Below are positions 54,832 to 64,000 of a stretch of 64,000 nucleotides of DNA, in pieces; the first letter of the stretch is position 1, and each line of letters begins with the position of its first letter. The stretch covers positions 1 through 64,000 of the forward strand of contig NZ_JAULSI010000023.1 in NCBI RefSeq assembly GCF_030711405.1. The letters run 5' to 3'. The DNA comes from Massilia brevitalea. Its GTDB lineage: Bacteria; Pseudomonadota; Gammaproteobacteria; Burkholderiales; Burkholderiaceae_D. The notes beneath the pieces are model-generated. The model searched no databases and was not told where the DNA came from. It was given only the letters and a program-made list of their open reading frames with translations. The position numbers were made by a program, and so were the translations under genes.

Positions 54832-57369
54832 ATGAATCCTACCAGCGCGCGTTGGAGCGGCCGTTACCTGGCTGCTACCCACTGGTTCATCCCCGCCGCC
54901 CTGCAGCAAGAGGCGGCGGTCCTGACGCGCGCCGAGAACGTGGTCAGCGCGGCGCTGCTGGCCGCCACCGCCGGTCCCTTCTATGCGCTGGCCTATTACC
55001 TGCTCGGCTACAAGGGCGCCGTCACCGAGATCCTGCTGTGCTGCGCCGTCATGCTGGCTTCGCCGCTGCTGCTGCGCGTGAGCGGCAGCATCGGCGCCGC
55101 GCGCGAACTCTTCCTGTGCGCGCTGTTCTTCAATTTCACCTGGCTCAGCTATAACCTGGGCGGCATCAGCGCTCCCACCGCCAGCTGGCTGATCACAGGC
55201 CCGCTGGTCGCCACCTTCCTCGGCGGCATCTGGAGCGCGCTGTTCTGGCTGGCGATGAGCTGCGCCGCGGCCGCCCTGATTTACCTGCTGGCCGCCGCCG
55301 GCCACGTGCTGCCGGTGCAGGCGGTGAGCGACATGGCCATGCTCTACCTGGTCTGCCACCTGGGCCTGTTCGTGGTGGTGCTGGCCTTTGCGCTGCTGTT
55401 CGAGCTGACCAAGACCCAGGGTTTCGTCAAGCTGGAGCAGGCCGTGCGCACCATCAACGAGCTGGCCATCCGCGACGAACTGACCGGCGTGCACAACCGC
55501 CGCTACCTGATGAACCTGATCGAACGCGAAAAGGAGCGCAGCGACCGCAGCGGCCGCGCCTTCTGCCTCTGCCTGCTCGACATCGATTTTTTCAAGCGCA
55601 TCAACGACACCTACGGCCACAGCGCCGGCGACACCGTGCTGCGCGCCTTTGCCCAGACCGTGCAGACCCTGGTGCGCGGCAGCGACTGCTTCGGGCGCTA
55701 CGGCGGCGAGGAATTCCTGCTGATGCTGCCCGAGACCCCGGTGGCCGATGCCCGGGTGCTGGCCGAGCGCGTGCGCGCCGCGATCGACAAGCTGCGCTGC
55801 AGCGACGGCCCGAGCGAGATCGCGCTCACCGTCTCGATCGGCGTGGCCGAGTACCGGATGGGCGAGACCATCACCCAGGCCATCGGGCGCGCCGACGAGG
55901 CCCTGTACCTGGCCAAGTCGAGCGGGCGCAACCGGGTGGTCTGCCATGGCCAGGACCAGGAACCCGATGGCCTGGCGCCGCCGGCAGGGGAAGCGCGGCC
56001 CGAGCGCGACCTCGGCGCCAGCATCGGCCGCATGCTCGACGGCATGCATTGCGACCAGCTTACCGGCCTGCTGAACCGGCGACTGCTGCGCGACCGCCTG
56101 CGCCACGCCATGGACCGCGCCGACCGCAACCGCCGCCTGGTGGCGCTGCTGCTCCTGAACATCAACAAGTTCAAGGAGGTCAACGACGCCCTCGGCTACG
56201 AGGCCGGCGACGCACTGCTGGTGCAGGCCGGCGGCATCCTGCGCGGCTGCCTGCGCGACTGCGACACGGTGGCGCGCTGGAGCGGCGACGAGTTCGTGGC
56301 GCTGCTCGAAGACCTGGGTTCCGAGATGGATGCGCGCCAGGTGGCCGAGAAGATCCTCGACCGCTTCGGCCTGCCGCTGGCGGCCAGCGGGCGCGAATGC
56401 TTCATCACGCTGTCGGTGGGCGTGGCCCTGTATCCGGCCGAGGACTGCGACCTCGACGCGCTCTTGAAACGCGCCGACATCGCCATGCGCAGCGCCCGCG
56501 CCTGGGGCGAGAACAGCGTCCAGCTGTATTCGAGCGCCGCCACCGCGCCCCAGAGCGAACGCCTGGCCCTGAAGAACGGCCTGCGCGACGCCCTCACGCG
56601 CGGCCAGCTGTTCCTCGAATACCAGCCGCAATGGGACCTGGCCACGCGCCGCATCGTCGGCGTCGAGGCGCTGCTGCGCTGGCAGCATCCGGTGTACGGC
56701 CGCATCGACCCGGGCCGCTTCATCCCGCTGGCCGAGGAAACCGGCATGATCGTGCCGATCGGCGACTGGGTGCTGCGCACCGCCTGCGCCCAGAACCGCG
56801 CCTGGCGCGACGCCGGCCTGCCAGCCGTAAAAACCGCAGTGAATTTTTCGGCGCGCCAGTTGCGCCATCCCGACATCGCTGCGCGCGTGCTGGACATCGT
56901 CGCCGCCAGCGGCCTGGCGCGCGGCAGCCTGGAACTCGAGATCACCGAGGGCGTGCTGATCGACGACCTCGACGGCAACCGGCGCGTCATGAGCGAGCTG
57001 CGCGCGGCCGGGGTGCTGGTGTCGATCGACGACTTCGGCACCGGCTATTCGAGCCTGAACTACCTGTCCGAACTGCCCGTGGACATCCTCAAAATGGATG
57101 GCCTGTTCGTGCGCCGTCTCGGGCAGCACCCGCGCGCGCGTCCGTATGCGATCGCCGACGCCATCGTCGGCATGGCCCACAGCCTCGACCTGAAGGTGAT
57201 CGCCGAAGCGGTCGAGACCGACGAGCAGCTGGCCGACCTCGACGCCATGGGCTGCGACGAAGCCCAGGGCTACCTGTTCGCGCGCCCGCTGGCTCCCGAG
57301 CAGGTGGCGGTGCTGCTGGCGCAGCAGGGCCTGCATGGCAGCCCGGCCGCGGTGCCGGCCCTGGCCTGA
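54832..57369 (+). CDS. membrane GGDEF-GGDEF-EAL protein
   Basis: Dual c-di-GMP enzyme, 845 aa. Five or six N-terminal transmembrane helices (about 45-210) form a sensor. GGDEF-1 (~220-385) has RDELTGVHNRRYL and FGRYGGEEFLL with RGSD as RxxD I-site. GGDEF-2 (~405-570) has DQLTGLLNRRLL and RWSGDEFVALL, with RDCD in the I-site position. The EAL domain (~580-835) has GVEALLRW, ELEITEGVL, SIDDFGTGYSSLNYL and AEAVETDEQL, so it looks catalytically complete. ATG at 54832 chosen. A perfect palindrome AGGAAATTTCCT lies at 54764 in its upstream region. Confidence 0.92.
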   Translation: MNPTSARWSGRYLAATHWFIPAALQQEAAVLTRAENVVSAALLAATAGPFYALAYYLLGYKGAVTEILLCCAVMLASPLLLRVSGSIGAARELFLCALFFNFTWLSYNLGGISAPTASWLITGPLVATFLGGIWSALFWLAMSCAAAALIYLLAAAGHVLPVQAVSDMAMLYLVCHLGLFVVVLAFALLFELTKTQGFVKLEQAVRTINELAIRDELTGVHNRRYLMNLIEREKERSDRSGRAFCLCLLDIDFFKRINDTYGHSAGDTVLRAFAQTVQTLVRGSDCFGRYGGEEFLLMLPETPVADARVLAERVRAAIDKLRCSDGPSEIALTVSIGVAEYRMGETITQAIGRADEALYLAKSSGRNRVVCHGQDQEPDGLAPPAGEARPERDLGASIGRMLDGMHCDQLTGLLNRRLLRDRLRHAMDRADRNRRLVALLLLNINKFKEVNDALGYEAGDALLVQAGGILRGCLRDCDTVARWSGDEFVALLEDLGSEMDARQVAEKILDRFGLPLAASGRECFITLSVGVALYPAEDCDLDALLKRADIAMRSARAWGENSVQLYSSAATAPQSERLALKNGLRDALTRGQLFLEYQPQWDLATRRIVGVEALLRWQHPVYGRIDPGRFIPLAEETGMIVPIGDWVLRTACAQNRAWRDAGLPAVKTAVNFSARQLRHPDIAARVLDIVAASGLARGSLELEITEGVLIDDLDGNRRVMSELRAAGVLVSIDDFGTGYSSLNYLSELPVDILKMDGLFVRRLGQHPRARPYAIADAIVGMAHSLDLKVIAEAVETDEQLADLDAMGCDEAQGYLFARPLAPEQVAVLLAQQGLHGSPAAVPALA

Positions 57370-57409
57370 TCTTTCCCGATCCTCTCATTCACCCTTCCAG
57401 GAGTACATC

Positions 57410-58795
57410 GTGCATGAAGAAACGCTTGACTTCGGGCGGGCCGCCGACATCGCCGGACTGACCGCCTGCGGCGCCCTGCGCGGCAACGTGGCCCAGTTCG
57501 CGCAGCCGCGCGGCCCCGACCTGATCCGCCGCACCGAGGCGCTCGACGCCTGGTGCACGCTGCGCGCCGCGCACGGCCTGTGGCAGTACGCGCGCGCGGT
57601 GGACGGCGCGCCCGGACCCGAGGCGCGCGTGCGCGAGGAGGGCGATGCGGCGGTGTGCGAGGCCGCGCCCGGCGTCAACTTCGCCTCCCAGGATTACCTG
57701 TCGCTGGCCTCGCATCCGGCGGTGCGCGAGGCGGCGCAGCGTGCCCTGCTGGTGTCCGGCCCGCACAGCGCCGGTTCGGCCGTCCTGCTGGGGAACAGCA
57801 GCGCGTCGCTGGCGCTCGAGCAGTCCCTCGGCGCGCTGCTGCGCTGCGCGCACGTGACGCTGTTCCCGACCGGCTGGGGCGCCGCCTTCGGCCTGATCAC
57901 GGCGCTGGTCGGGCCGCGCGACTATGTAGTGGTCGATGCCCTGGCCCATGCCTCGCTGCGCCAGGGCGCCGGCGCGGCCACGCGCAACGTCGCGCTGCAC
58001 CGCCACCTCGACACCGGCCACGTGCGCGAAGTGCTGGCGGCGATCCGCTTGCGCGACCCGGACAATGGCATCCTGGTCGTCACCGAAGGCCTGTTCAGCA
58101 TGGACAGCGACGTGCCCGACCTGCCGTTGATGCAGCACCTGTGCCGCGAATACGGCGCCACGCTGCTGGTCGACGTGGCGCACGACCTGGGCGCGCTGGG
58201 GCCGGGCGGCAGCGGCAGCATCGGCGAGCAGGGCATGCTCGGCAAGATCGACATCGTGATGGGCGCCTTCTCGAAGACCTTTGCCTCGAACGGCGGCTTC
58301 GTCGCCTGCGCCTCGCGCGCCGTGAAACGCCAGTTGCAGCTGTTCGCCGGGCCGCACCTGTTCTCGAACGCGCTCTCGCCGGTACAGGCGGCCACGGTGC
58401 TGGAAGCGCTGCGCATCGCCGGCGGCAGCGAAGGCGATGGCTTGCGCGCCAGCCTGCTGCGCAATGCCGTGGCCCTGCGCGCCGGGCTGGCGGAAACCGG
58501 CCTGCGCTGCCTTGGCCTGCCGTCGGCGATCGTGCCGGTGTGGATCGGCAGCGAGCCGGTGGCGCGCCTGGCCGGACGCACGCTGGCGCGCGCCAACGTG
58601 CACGTGAACGCGGTCGAATTCCCCGGCGTGCCGCTGGGCGCGGCGCGCCTGCGCCTGCAGGTGATGGCCGCGCATGGCGCCGGGCAGCTGCGCCACGGCG
58701 CGCGCCTGGTCGGCGCCGCCGTCAACGGCGCCGGCGCCGCACTCGGCGTGGAGCCCGAACGCGGCCCCGGGCGCCGGGAGCGCAGCCGTGGCTGA
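57410..58795 (+). CDS. alpha-oxoamine synthase (serine palmitoyltransferase-like)
   Basis: PLP enzyme of the alpha-oxoamine synthase family, 461 aa, which condenses an acyl thioester with an amino acid to give an alpha-aminoketone with loss of CO2. Core features: FASQDYLSLASHPAVREAA, LFPTGWGAAFGLITALVG, PLP Asp and His in LLVDVAHDLGALGP, and the Schiff-base Lys in GAFSKTFASNGGFVA, closest to serine palmitoyltransferase/CqsA-type enzymes. An N-terminal extension of ~70 residues is present. GTG start with CAGGAG upstream. The stop overlaps the next start by 8 nt, so the acyl donor is most likely supplied by that protein's carrier domain. Confidence 0.87.
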   Translation: MHEETLDFGRAADIAGLTACGALRGNVAQFAQPRGPDLIRRTEALDAWCTLRAAHGLWQYARAVDGAPGPEARVREEGDAAVCEAAPGVNFASQDYLSLASHPAVREAAQRALLVSGPHSAGSAVLLGNSSASLALEQSLGALLRCAHVTLFPTGWGAAFGLITALVGPRDYVVVDALAHASLRQGAGAATRNVALHRHLDTGHVREVLAAIRLRDPDNGILVVTEGLFSMDSDVPDLPLMQHLCREYGATLLVDVAHDLGALGPGGSGSIGEQGMLGKIDIVMGAFSKTFASNGGFVACASRAVKRQLQLFAGPHLFSNALSPVQAATVLEALRIAGGSEGDGLRASLLRNAVALRAGLAETGLRCLGLPSAIVPVWIGSEPVARLAGRTLARANVHVNAVEFPGVPLGAARLRLQVMAAHGAGQLRHGARLVGAAVNGAGAALGVEPERGPGRRERSRG

Positions 58796-61700
58796 AGCCG
58801 CCGAGCCTGGCGGCGCCACGCTGCTTCATCGCCTTGCTCACCACGCGGCGCACAGCCCCGAACGCGTCGCCTTGACCTTCCTGCACGAGAACGGCGAGGT
58901 CGTCGATGTCTCCTACCGCCAGCTGGCCGCGCGCGTGGCCGCACTGGGCGCGCTGCTGGCGCGCCGCGTGGCGCCGGGCGCGCGCGCGCTGCTGCTGTAT
59001 CCGCCGGGTTGCGGCTTCGTGGTCGCCTTTTTCGCCTGCCTGGCGGCCGGCGTGGTGGCGGTGCCGGCCGCGCCCGCGCACCGCCGGCGCGACGTCGAAC
59101 GGCTGGCGGCCCTGCTGGCCGACGCCCAACCGGCCATCGTGCTCGGCGCGCCCGAGGCCGAGGAAGCCACGCGTGCGGCGCTGGCGCGCGCCGGCTGCGC
59201 GGCGCCGCTGCTGTGCATGGACACGGGCGATGCATTCACTGCCGCGATGGCTGCCGCTGCGGCCGATGCAGCGCAACTCGCGCTGCCGGACCCCGGCGCG
59301 CTCGCCTTTCTTCAATATACCTCCGGCTCGACGGCGCAGCCGAAGGGCGTGGAGATCACGCATGCGAACCTGGCCGCCAACGTCGCCGCCATCGGCCAGG
59401 CCTTCGGCTTCGGGCCGCGGACGGTGATGGTCAGCTGGCTGCCTCCCTTCCACGACATGGGCCTGGTCGGCAGCATCGCCGCGCCGCTGGCGCTGGGCTT
59501 CCGCTCGGTGCTGATGTCGCCCGGCGCCTTTCTGCGCCGCCCGGCGCTGTGGCTGGAAACGGTAACGCGCTACCGCGCCACCTGCAGCGGCGCGCCGAAT
59601 TTCGCCTGGGACCTGTGCGTGCGCCGCATCGTGCCCGATGCGGCGGCGCAGTTCGACCTCTCGTGCCTGGAGGTGTTGTACAACGGCGCCGAGCCGGTGC
59701 GTGCGGCAACGCTGGAGCGCTTCATGGCGGCGTTCGGGCCGTGCGGCCTGCGCCGCGGCGCACTGTTTCCCTGCTACGGCATGGCCGAGGCGACGCTGCT
59801 GGTGGCCGGCGGGCCGCTCGGGCGCGGGCCGCGCATCCTGGCGCTGGACGGCGCCGCGCTGGAACGCGGCCAGGTGCGCGCGGCGGCGCCAGGCGATGCG
59901 ATGGCGCGGGCCGTGGTCGGCTGCGGTCCGCTGGCGCCAGGGGTAACGGTAGCCATCGCCGATCCCGATACGGGAGCCGCGGCCGGCGCCGGCCTGGTGG
60001 GCGAAATTCGCATCGGCGGGCCGGGCGTGTCGCGCGGCTACCATGGGCGCCTGACCGACGAGCCAGCGCAGGCGGCGCCCGGCGCCATGCCCCTGCTGCG
60101 CAGCGGCGACCTCGGCTTCCTGCACGAAGGCGAACTGTTCGTCACCGGACGGCGCAAGGACCTCATCATCGTCAACGGCCGCAACCTGTATGCCCAGGAC
60201 ATCGAGGAACTGGCCGAGCGCGCAGGCGGAATGGCGGCGCCGAACTGCTGCGCCGCCTTCGGTATCGAGGACGGCGAGGGCGAACGTCTGGCGGTGGTAA
60301 TCGAGGCCAGCCGCGCGCTGGCGCGCAGCGGCGACGTCGAAGCGCTGGGCCGGCGCATCCGCAGTGCGGTGGCCGCGGGATTGGGCGTTCCGCTGCATAC
60401 GCTGGCGTTCGCGGCGCCGGGCGCCTTTCCGCGCACGACCAGCGGCAAGGTGCAACGCGCGCGCTGCAAGGCCTTGTTGGCTGCCGGCGCGCTGGCGCTG
60501 GTGCGCCCACGCGCGCAGTCCATCCCGCAGGGCGGGGAGACGTCCGGGACAGGCAGCGCGGCGCGTGCCGACACCATCATCGCCTGGCTGCGCCAGTACG
60601 CGGCGCGGCGCATCAATTCGGCGCTCGACGACGAGCGCCGCGCCATGGCGCCGCACCTGCTGCTCGACCTCGGCAACCATGGCCTGTTCGGCCTGCAGGC
60701 GCCGTTCGAGGCCGGCGGCCAGGCGCTGGCGAGCGCCGACCTGGTGCGGGTGATGGCGCAGCTGGCCGCCATCGACCTGACCCTGGCCACCGTGGTCGGC
60801 GTGCACAATGGCCTGGGCCTGCGCCCGCTGCTGCGCTCCGGCGGCGCGGCGCTGCACAGCCGCTGGCTGCCCACCCTGGCCGCCGGCCGCCAGCTGGCCG
60901 CGTTCGCCATGAGCGAGCCGCAGGCAGGCTCGAATCCGCGTGCGATCGGCGCCCGCGCCCTGCGCGTGGACGGCGGCTGGCGCCTGAGCGGCGACAAGCA
61001 CCTGATCGGCCTGGCCTCGTGGTCGGGCGTGCTGAACGTGTTCGCGCGTGCCTTCGATCCGGCGGGCAGGGCGCTTGGCACGGTGGCGCTGCTGGTGCCG
61101 GAGGACGCGCCGGGACTGGTGCAGGGCCCGGAAGCGCTGACCATGGGCATGCGCGCGATGGTGCAGAACGCGCTGCGCTTCGACGACGTATTCGTGCCCG
61201 ACGAGCAGGTGCTGGGCGCGCCCGGCGCCGGCATGGAGGTGGCGCAGGACGCGATGGCCTTTGCCCGGCTCGGTATCGGCGCCCTGTGCGTGGGGGCGAT
61301 GCAGCGCTGTGCCCAGCTGATGGCGCGCTACGCGGCGCGGCGCGACGTTGCCGGCGGACGGCTGCTCGACAACCCCGTCACCGCTTTGCGCCTGCACGAA
61401 CTCGATTGCGCGATCGGCGCGGCCGGGGCGCTGGTGCAGGCGCTGGCGCGCGCACTGGACGCGGCGGACGGCGCGAACAGTGGCGCGATGGGGGGCACGG
61501 TGGGTCAAAGTACCGCGAGTACCGCGCTCCAGGACGCCTGCAGCGCCTGCAAGTGCGTGCTGTCGGAACTGCTGTGGAGCGCCGCCGACAGCCTGATGCA
61601 GTTGCTGGGCGGGCGCGGCTACCTGGAAAACAACATCGCCCCACGCCTGCTGCGCGATGCGCGCGTGCTGCGCATCCTGGAAGGGCCGAGCGAAGCGCTG

Positions 61701-62480
61701 TATGCCCACCTGGGCGCCCTGGTGCGCACGCCGGGCAATCCGCTGGCGCGCACGGTTGCCGGACTGTTCAGCGCCCCAGCCCTGGCCGACAGCCTGGCGC
61801 GCCTGCCGGCGGCGGGGCAGGGCCAGTGGCAGGACTGGCGCAACGGCGAGTTTGCGGCCTGGACCCTGCTGGCCGCGGCCGCCCGTGGCGAGGCGGCGGC
61901 CTGGGCGGCGCGCCGGCTCGATGCCCTGCGCGAGGCCATCGCAGCCGAGCGGCCGGCCGCCGGCGCTTGCCCGTCCGCCGCGGCGCTGCTGGCGCGCGTA
62001 CAGGGCTATGCGCTGGCGATCGGGGACGTCGAGCAGGCCCTGCCCGGCGCCGCGCATGCGCTCGATCCGTTGCTGGGCCGCGACGGGATCGAGGGGGGCG
62101 GGGCGGACCGGGCGCTGCCGGCTGCTGCTGCGCCCATGTCCACACCCGGGCCAGCATCTGCATCCTCGGTCGAGCTGGTGCGCGCCTGCCTGCTGAAATG
62201 GCTGCGCGAAAGCGCTGCCGAACCGTTCGATGGGGGAAGGGTGCACTTGTCGACCGGCACCCTGCGCTGCCAGCCACAGGTCGAGGTCGGCATCGACGCC
62301 GCGTTCGGCGACCTCGGCATCGATTCGCTGGCCTCGGTGCCGCTGGCGCTCGAGATCGAGGCGGCCAGCGGGGTGAGGGTGGGCGCCGAACTGCTCTACG
62401 ATTACCCGACGGTGCGCACGTTGGCGGCGTATATTGATGCACAGCGCGATGCACAGCGTGATGCACAGCGCGAGGCATGA
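58788..62480 (+). CDS. fused fatty-acyl-AMP ligase / acyl-CoA dehydrogenase / acyl carrier protein
   Basis: 1230-aa three-part enzyme. FAAL domain (~1-570): YTSGSTAQPKGVEITHANL, VSWLPPFHDMGLVGSI, LYNGAEPVR, YGMAEATL, GDLGFLHEGELFVTGRRKD. Acyl-CoA dehydrogenase domain (~595-980): FAMSEPQAGSNPRAIGA, GDKHLIGLASWSGVL, LLGGRGYLENNIAPR and the late catalytic Glu in RILEGPSEAL. A linker and a C-terminal acyl carrier domain (~1125-1230) with the pantetheine Ser in LGIDSLASV. It should activate a fatty acid, load it on its own carrier and introduce a C=C. GTG start at 58788 has GGGAG 7 nt upstream. It ends in a short tandem AQRDAQRDAQREA. Confidence 0.88.
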   Translation: MAEAAEPGGATLLHRLAHHAAHSPERVALTFLHENGEVVDVSYRQLAARVAALGALLARRVAPGARALLLYPPGCGFVVAFFACLAAGVVAVPAAPAHRRRDVERLAALLADAQPAIVLGAPEAEEATRAALARAGCAAPLLCMDTGDAFTAAMAAAAADAAQLALPDPGALAFLQYTSGSTAQPKGVEITHANLAANVAAIGQAFGFGPRTVMVSWLPPFHDMGLVGSIAAPLALGFRSVLMSPGAFLRRPALWLETVTRYRATCSGAPNFAWDLCVRRIVPDAAAQFDLSCLEVLYNGAEPVRAATLERFMAAFGPCGLRRGALFPCYGMAEATLLVAGGPLGRGPRILALDGAALERGQVRAAAPGDAMARAVVGCGPLAPGVTVAIADPDTGAAAGAGLVGEIRIGGPGVSRGYHGRLTDEPAQAAPGAMPLLRSGDLGFLHEGELFVTGRRKDLIIVNGRNLYAQDIEELAERAGGMAAPNCCAAFGIEDGEGERLAVVIEASRALARSGDVEALGRRIRSAVAAGLGVPLHTLAFAAPGAFPRTTSGKVQRARCKALLAAGALALVRPRAQSIPQGGETSGTGSAARADTIIAWLRQYAARRINSALDDERRAMAPHLLLDLGNHGLFGLQAPFEAGGQALASADLVRVMAQLAAIDLTLATVVGVHNGLGLRPLLRSGGAALHSRWLPTLAAGRQLAAFAMSEPQAGSNPRAIGARALRVDGGWRLSGDKHLIGLASWSGVLNVFARAFDPAGRALGTVALLVPEDAPGLVQGPEALTMGMRAMVQNALRFDDVFVPDEQVLGAPGAGMEVAQDAMAFARLGIGALCVGAMQRCAQLMARYAARRDVAGGRLLDNPVTALRLHELDCAIGAAGALVQALARALDAADGANSGAMGGTVGQSTASTALQDACSACKCVLSELLWSAADSLMQLLGGRGYLENNIAPRLLRDARVLRILEGPSEALYAHLGALVRTPGNPLARTVAGLFSAPALADSLARLPAAGQGQWQDWRNGEFAAWTLLAAAARGEAAAWAARRLDALREAIAAERPAAGACPSAAALLARVQGYALAIGDVEQALPGAAHALDPLLGRDGIEGGGADRALPAAAAPMSTPGPASASSVELVRACLLKWLRESAAEPFDGGRVHLSTGTLRCQPQVEVGIDAAFGDLGIDSLASVPLALEIEAASGVRVGAELLYDYPTVRTLAAYIDAQRDAQRDAQREA

Positions 62481-62573
62481 GGCATGAAGCGATGGTGGCG
62501 CGCCCGCGACGGCCGGTGCCGCGCGCCGTCCATAGCGGAGTAAAATAGCCCCTTTACCATTTCGCTTTTCGCC

Positions 62574-63965
62574 ATGACCGTCCGCACCCGTTTTGCCCCC
62601 AGCCCGACCGGCTTCCTCCACCTCGGCGGCGCGCGCACCGCGCTGTATTCCTGGGCCTATGCCCGCCACTTCGGCGGCACCTTCGTCCTGCGCATCGAGG
62701 ACACCGACCTCGAACGCTCGACGCCGGAAGCGGTGCAGGCCATCCTGGACGGCATGCAATGGCTGGGCCTGTCGCACGACGAAGGCCCGTTCTACCAGAT
62801 GCAGCGCATGGACCGCTACCGCGAGGTCGTGAAGGGCATGCTGGAAGCCGGCACCGCCTACCTGTGCTATTGCTCGCCGGAAGAAGTCGAAGCGATGCGC
62901 GAGCGTATGCGCGCCGCTGGCGAGAAGCCGCGCTACGACGGCACCTGGCGTCCGGAACCGGGCAAGACCCTCCCGGCCGTGCCGGAAGGCGTGAAGCCGG
63001 TGGTGCGCTTCAAGAACCCGGAGGGCGGCGAAGTCACCTGGAACGACGTGGTCAAGGGCCCGATTACCATCGCTAACAAGGAACTCGACGATCTGATCAT
63101 CGCGCGTCCGGACGGCACCCCGACCTACAACTTCTGCGTCTCGGTCGACGACTGGGACATGGAGATTACCCACGTGCTGCGCGGTGACGACCACGTGAAC
63201 AATACTCCACGGCAGATCAATATCCTGCGCGCACTCGGCGCCGAGCTGCCGCAGTACGGCCACCTGCCGATGATCCTGGGCCCGGACGGCCAGAAGCTGT
63301 CGAAGCGCCATGGCGCGGTCAGCGTAATGCAGTACCCGGAGCAGGGCTTCCTGCCGGAAGCAATGCTGAACTACCTTGCGCGCCTGGGCTGGAGCCACGG
63401 CGACGACGAGATCTTCTCGATGGAGCAGTTCACCGAGTGGTTCAACCTGGAACACCTGACCGCCTCGGCGGCCCAGTTCAATCCGGAAAAGCTGGCCTGG
63501 CTGAACAACCACTACATCAAGCTGGCCGACAACGAACGCCTGGCCGATCTCGCGCGTCCGAAGATGGAAGCGCAAGGCGCCGAGTTCGACGGCGCGCCGG
63601 CGCTGCCGACCGTGCTGGCCTTGCTGAAGGAGCGTACCAACACGATCAATGAACTGGCCGATGCCGCCATGCTGTTCTATCGCCAGCCGCAGCCGGATGC
63701 GGCCCTGCTGACCCAGCACCTGACCGATGCCGTGCGTCCGGCGCTGGCGACGTTTGTCGAGCGCTGCCAGACGGTGGAGTGGAACAAGGCCGCCCTGGCC
63801 GCGATGCTGAAGGAAGTGCTGGCCGCGCACGGCCTGAAGATGCCGCAGATCGCCATGCCGCTGCGCCTGCTCGTGACGGGCCAGCTGCAGACGCCGGCCA
63901 TCGACGCGGTGCTGGAACTGTTCGGCCGCGAGACCGTGCTGGCACGCGTGAGCAAGGGCCTGTAA
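62574..63965 (+). CDS. gltX: glutamyl-tRNA synthetase GltX
   Basis: Class I synthetase that charges tRNA-Glu, 463 aa. HIGH motif in [18 protein letters not shown], and KLSKRHG as KMSKS. The C-terminal anticodon-binding helical domain is complete and ends [14 protein letters not shown]. The zinc-binding loop shows only CYCSPEE, as in many proteobacteria. It stands after a 93-nt gap from the FAAL gene with a TAAAAT -10-like box at 62541. An imperfect stem (CCTGTAA/TTACAGG, 63959-63978) overlaps the stop codon and could end transcription. Confidence 0.97.
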   Translation: MTVRTRFAPSPTGFLHLGGARTALYSWAYARHFGGTFVLRIEDTDLERSTPEAVQAILDGMQWLGLSHDEGPFYQMQRMDRYREVVKGMLEAGTAYLCYCSPEEVEAMRERMRAAGEKPRYDGTWRPEPGKTLPAVPEGVKPVVRFKNPEGGEVTWNDVVKGPITIANKELDDLIIARPDGTPTYNFCVSVDDWDMEITHVLRGDDHVNNTPRQINILRALGAELPQYGHLPMILGPDGQKLSKRHGAVSVMQYPEQGFLPEAMLNYLARLGWSHGDDEIFSMEQFTEWFNLEHLTASAAQFNPEKLAWLNNHYIKLADNERLADLARPKMEAQGAEFDGAPALPTVLALLKERTNTINELADAAMLFYRQPQPDAALLTQHLTDAVRPALATFVERCQTVEWNKAALAAMLKEVLAAHGLKMPQIAMPLRLLVTGQLQTPAIDAVLELFGRETVLARVSKGL

Positions 63966-64000
63966 TCGGTCTTACAGGGCGGGGGCATGCGGTTCGCAAA

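Noticed and set aside
54796..57336. An 846-codon minus-strand open frame opposite the GGDEF-GGDEF-EAL gene
   Set aside because: Same effect of high GC at third positions; the plus-strand protein has complete catalytic motifs, the shadow has none.
62457..62480. Short tandem repeat GATGCACAGCGC at the end of the FAAL-ACAD-ACP gene as a mobile or regulatory repeat
   Set aside because: Only three units that encode a harmless AQRD tail; no sign of function beyond slippage.
58722..63830. A 1702-codon open frame on the minus strand across the FAAL-ACAD-ACP and gltX genes
   Set aside because: It is a GC-driven mirror of two clear plus-strand genes, with His/Gln/Arg/Ala-rich composition and no recognisable domain.

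Overview
This window reads as chromosomal DNA of a high-GC (roughly two-thirds G+C) motile betaproteobacterium, most likely Oxalobacteraceae of the Massilia/Telluria/Janthinobacterium type. The genus is inference. It rests on the flhDC-motAB-che cluster, the metG / FabMG-type reductase / DUF3460 / scpA / panC order, the succinylase lysine genes dapC-dapD-dapE beside prmB, and pilU. I recognised no rRNA, tRNA, prophage, insertion sequence or CRISPR array.

Layout. 1-8.6 kb (mostly minus strand): an ABC-F ATPase (YheS type), prmB, dapE and a yffB-like reductase, then a small secreted protein, pilU, dapD and dapC. 8.6-14.5 kb: an AraC regulator divergent from a tightly overlapping trio: an alkyl-DHAP-synthase-like flavoprotein, a GlpD-like dehydrogenase and an FGGY kinase. 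14.6-16.3 kb: a lower-GC hipA-hipB toxin-antitoxin pair in reversed gene order. 16.4-24.7 kb: a REC-PAS-GGDEF cyclase, an aminotransferase with a RidA-family protein, a membrane protein, htpG with a sigma-32 promoter, an acyltransferase and an RBBP9-type hydrolase. 24.8-27 kb: kynA and kynU, with no kynB visible. 27-41 kb: the motility block flhDC, a membrane methyltransferase, motAB, a CheZ-like protein, cheY-cheA-cheW-cheR-cheD-cheB-cheY-cheZ, a degenerate-EAL/HDOD protein and a frameshifted ycgR-like flagellar brake gene.

41-48 kb: panC, scpA, a DUF3460 gene, a FabMG-type enoyl reductase, metG and divergent apbC. 48-52.4 kb: an unrecognised operon of two lipoproteins and one membrane protein, divergent from a LuxR-type regulator with a dyad between them. 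53.6-57.4 kb: a PRISE-type SDR and a membrane GGDEF-GGDEF-EAL protein. 57.4-62.5 kb: a two-gene module, an alpha-oxoamine synthase plus a single 1230-residue fatty-acyl-AMP ligase / acyl-CoA dehydrogenase / acyl carrier protein. gltX closes the window.

The most unusual parts are the oxoamine synthase/FAAL-ACAD-ACP module, the ether-lipid-like trio, the 86-bp tandem duplication upstream of flhDC that carries two sigma-28-like promoters, the C7 frameshift in the flagellar brake gene, a second protein carrying the CheZ active-site motif, and a family of REP-like palindromes (GTGGGCAC...GTGCCCAC) in at least four intergenic regions.
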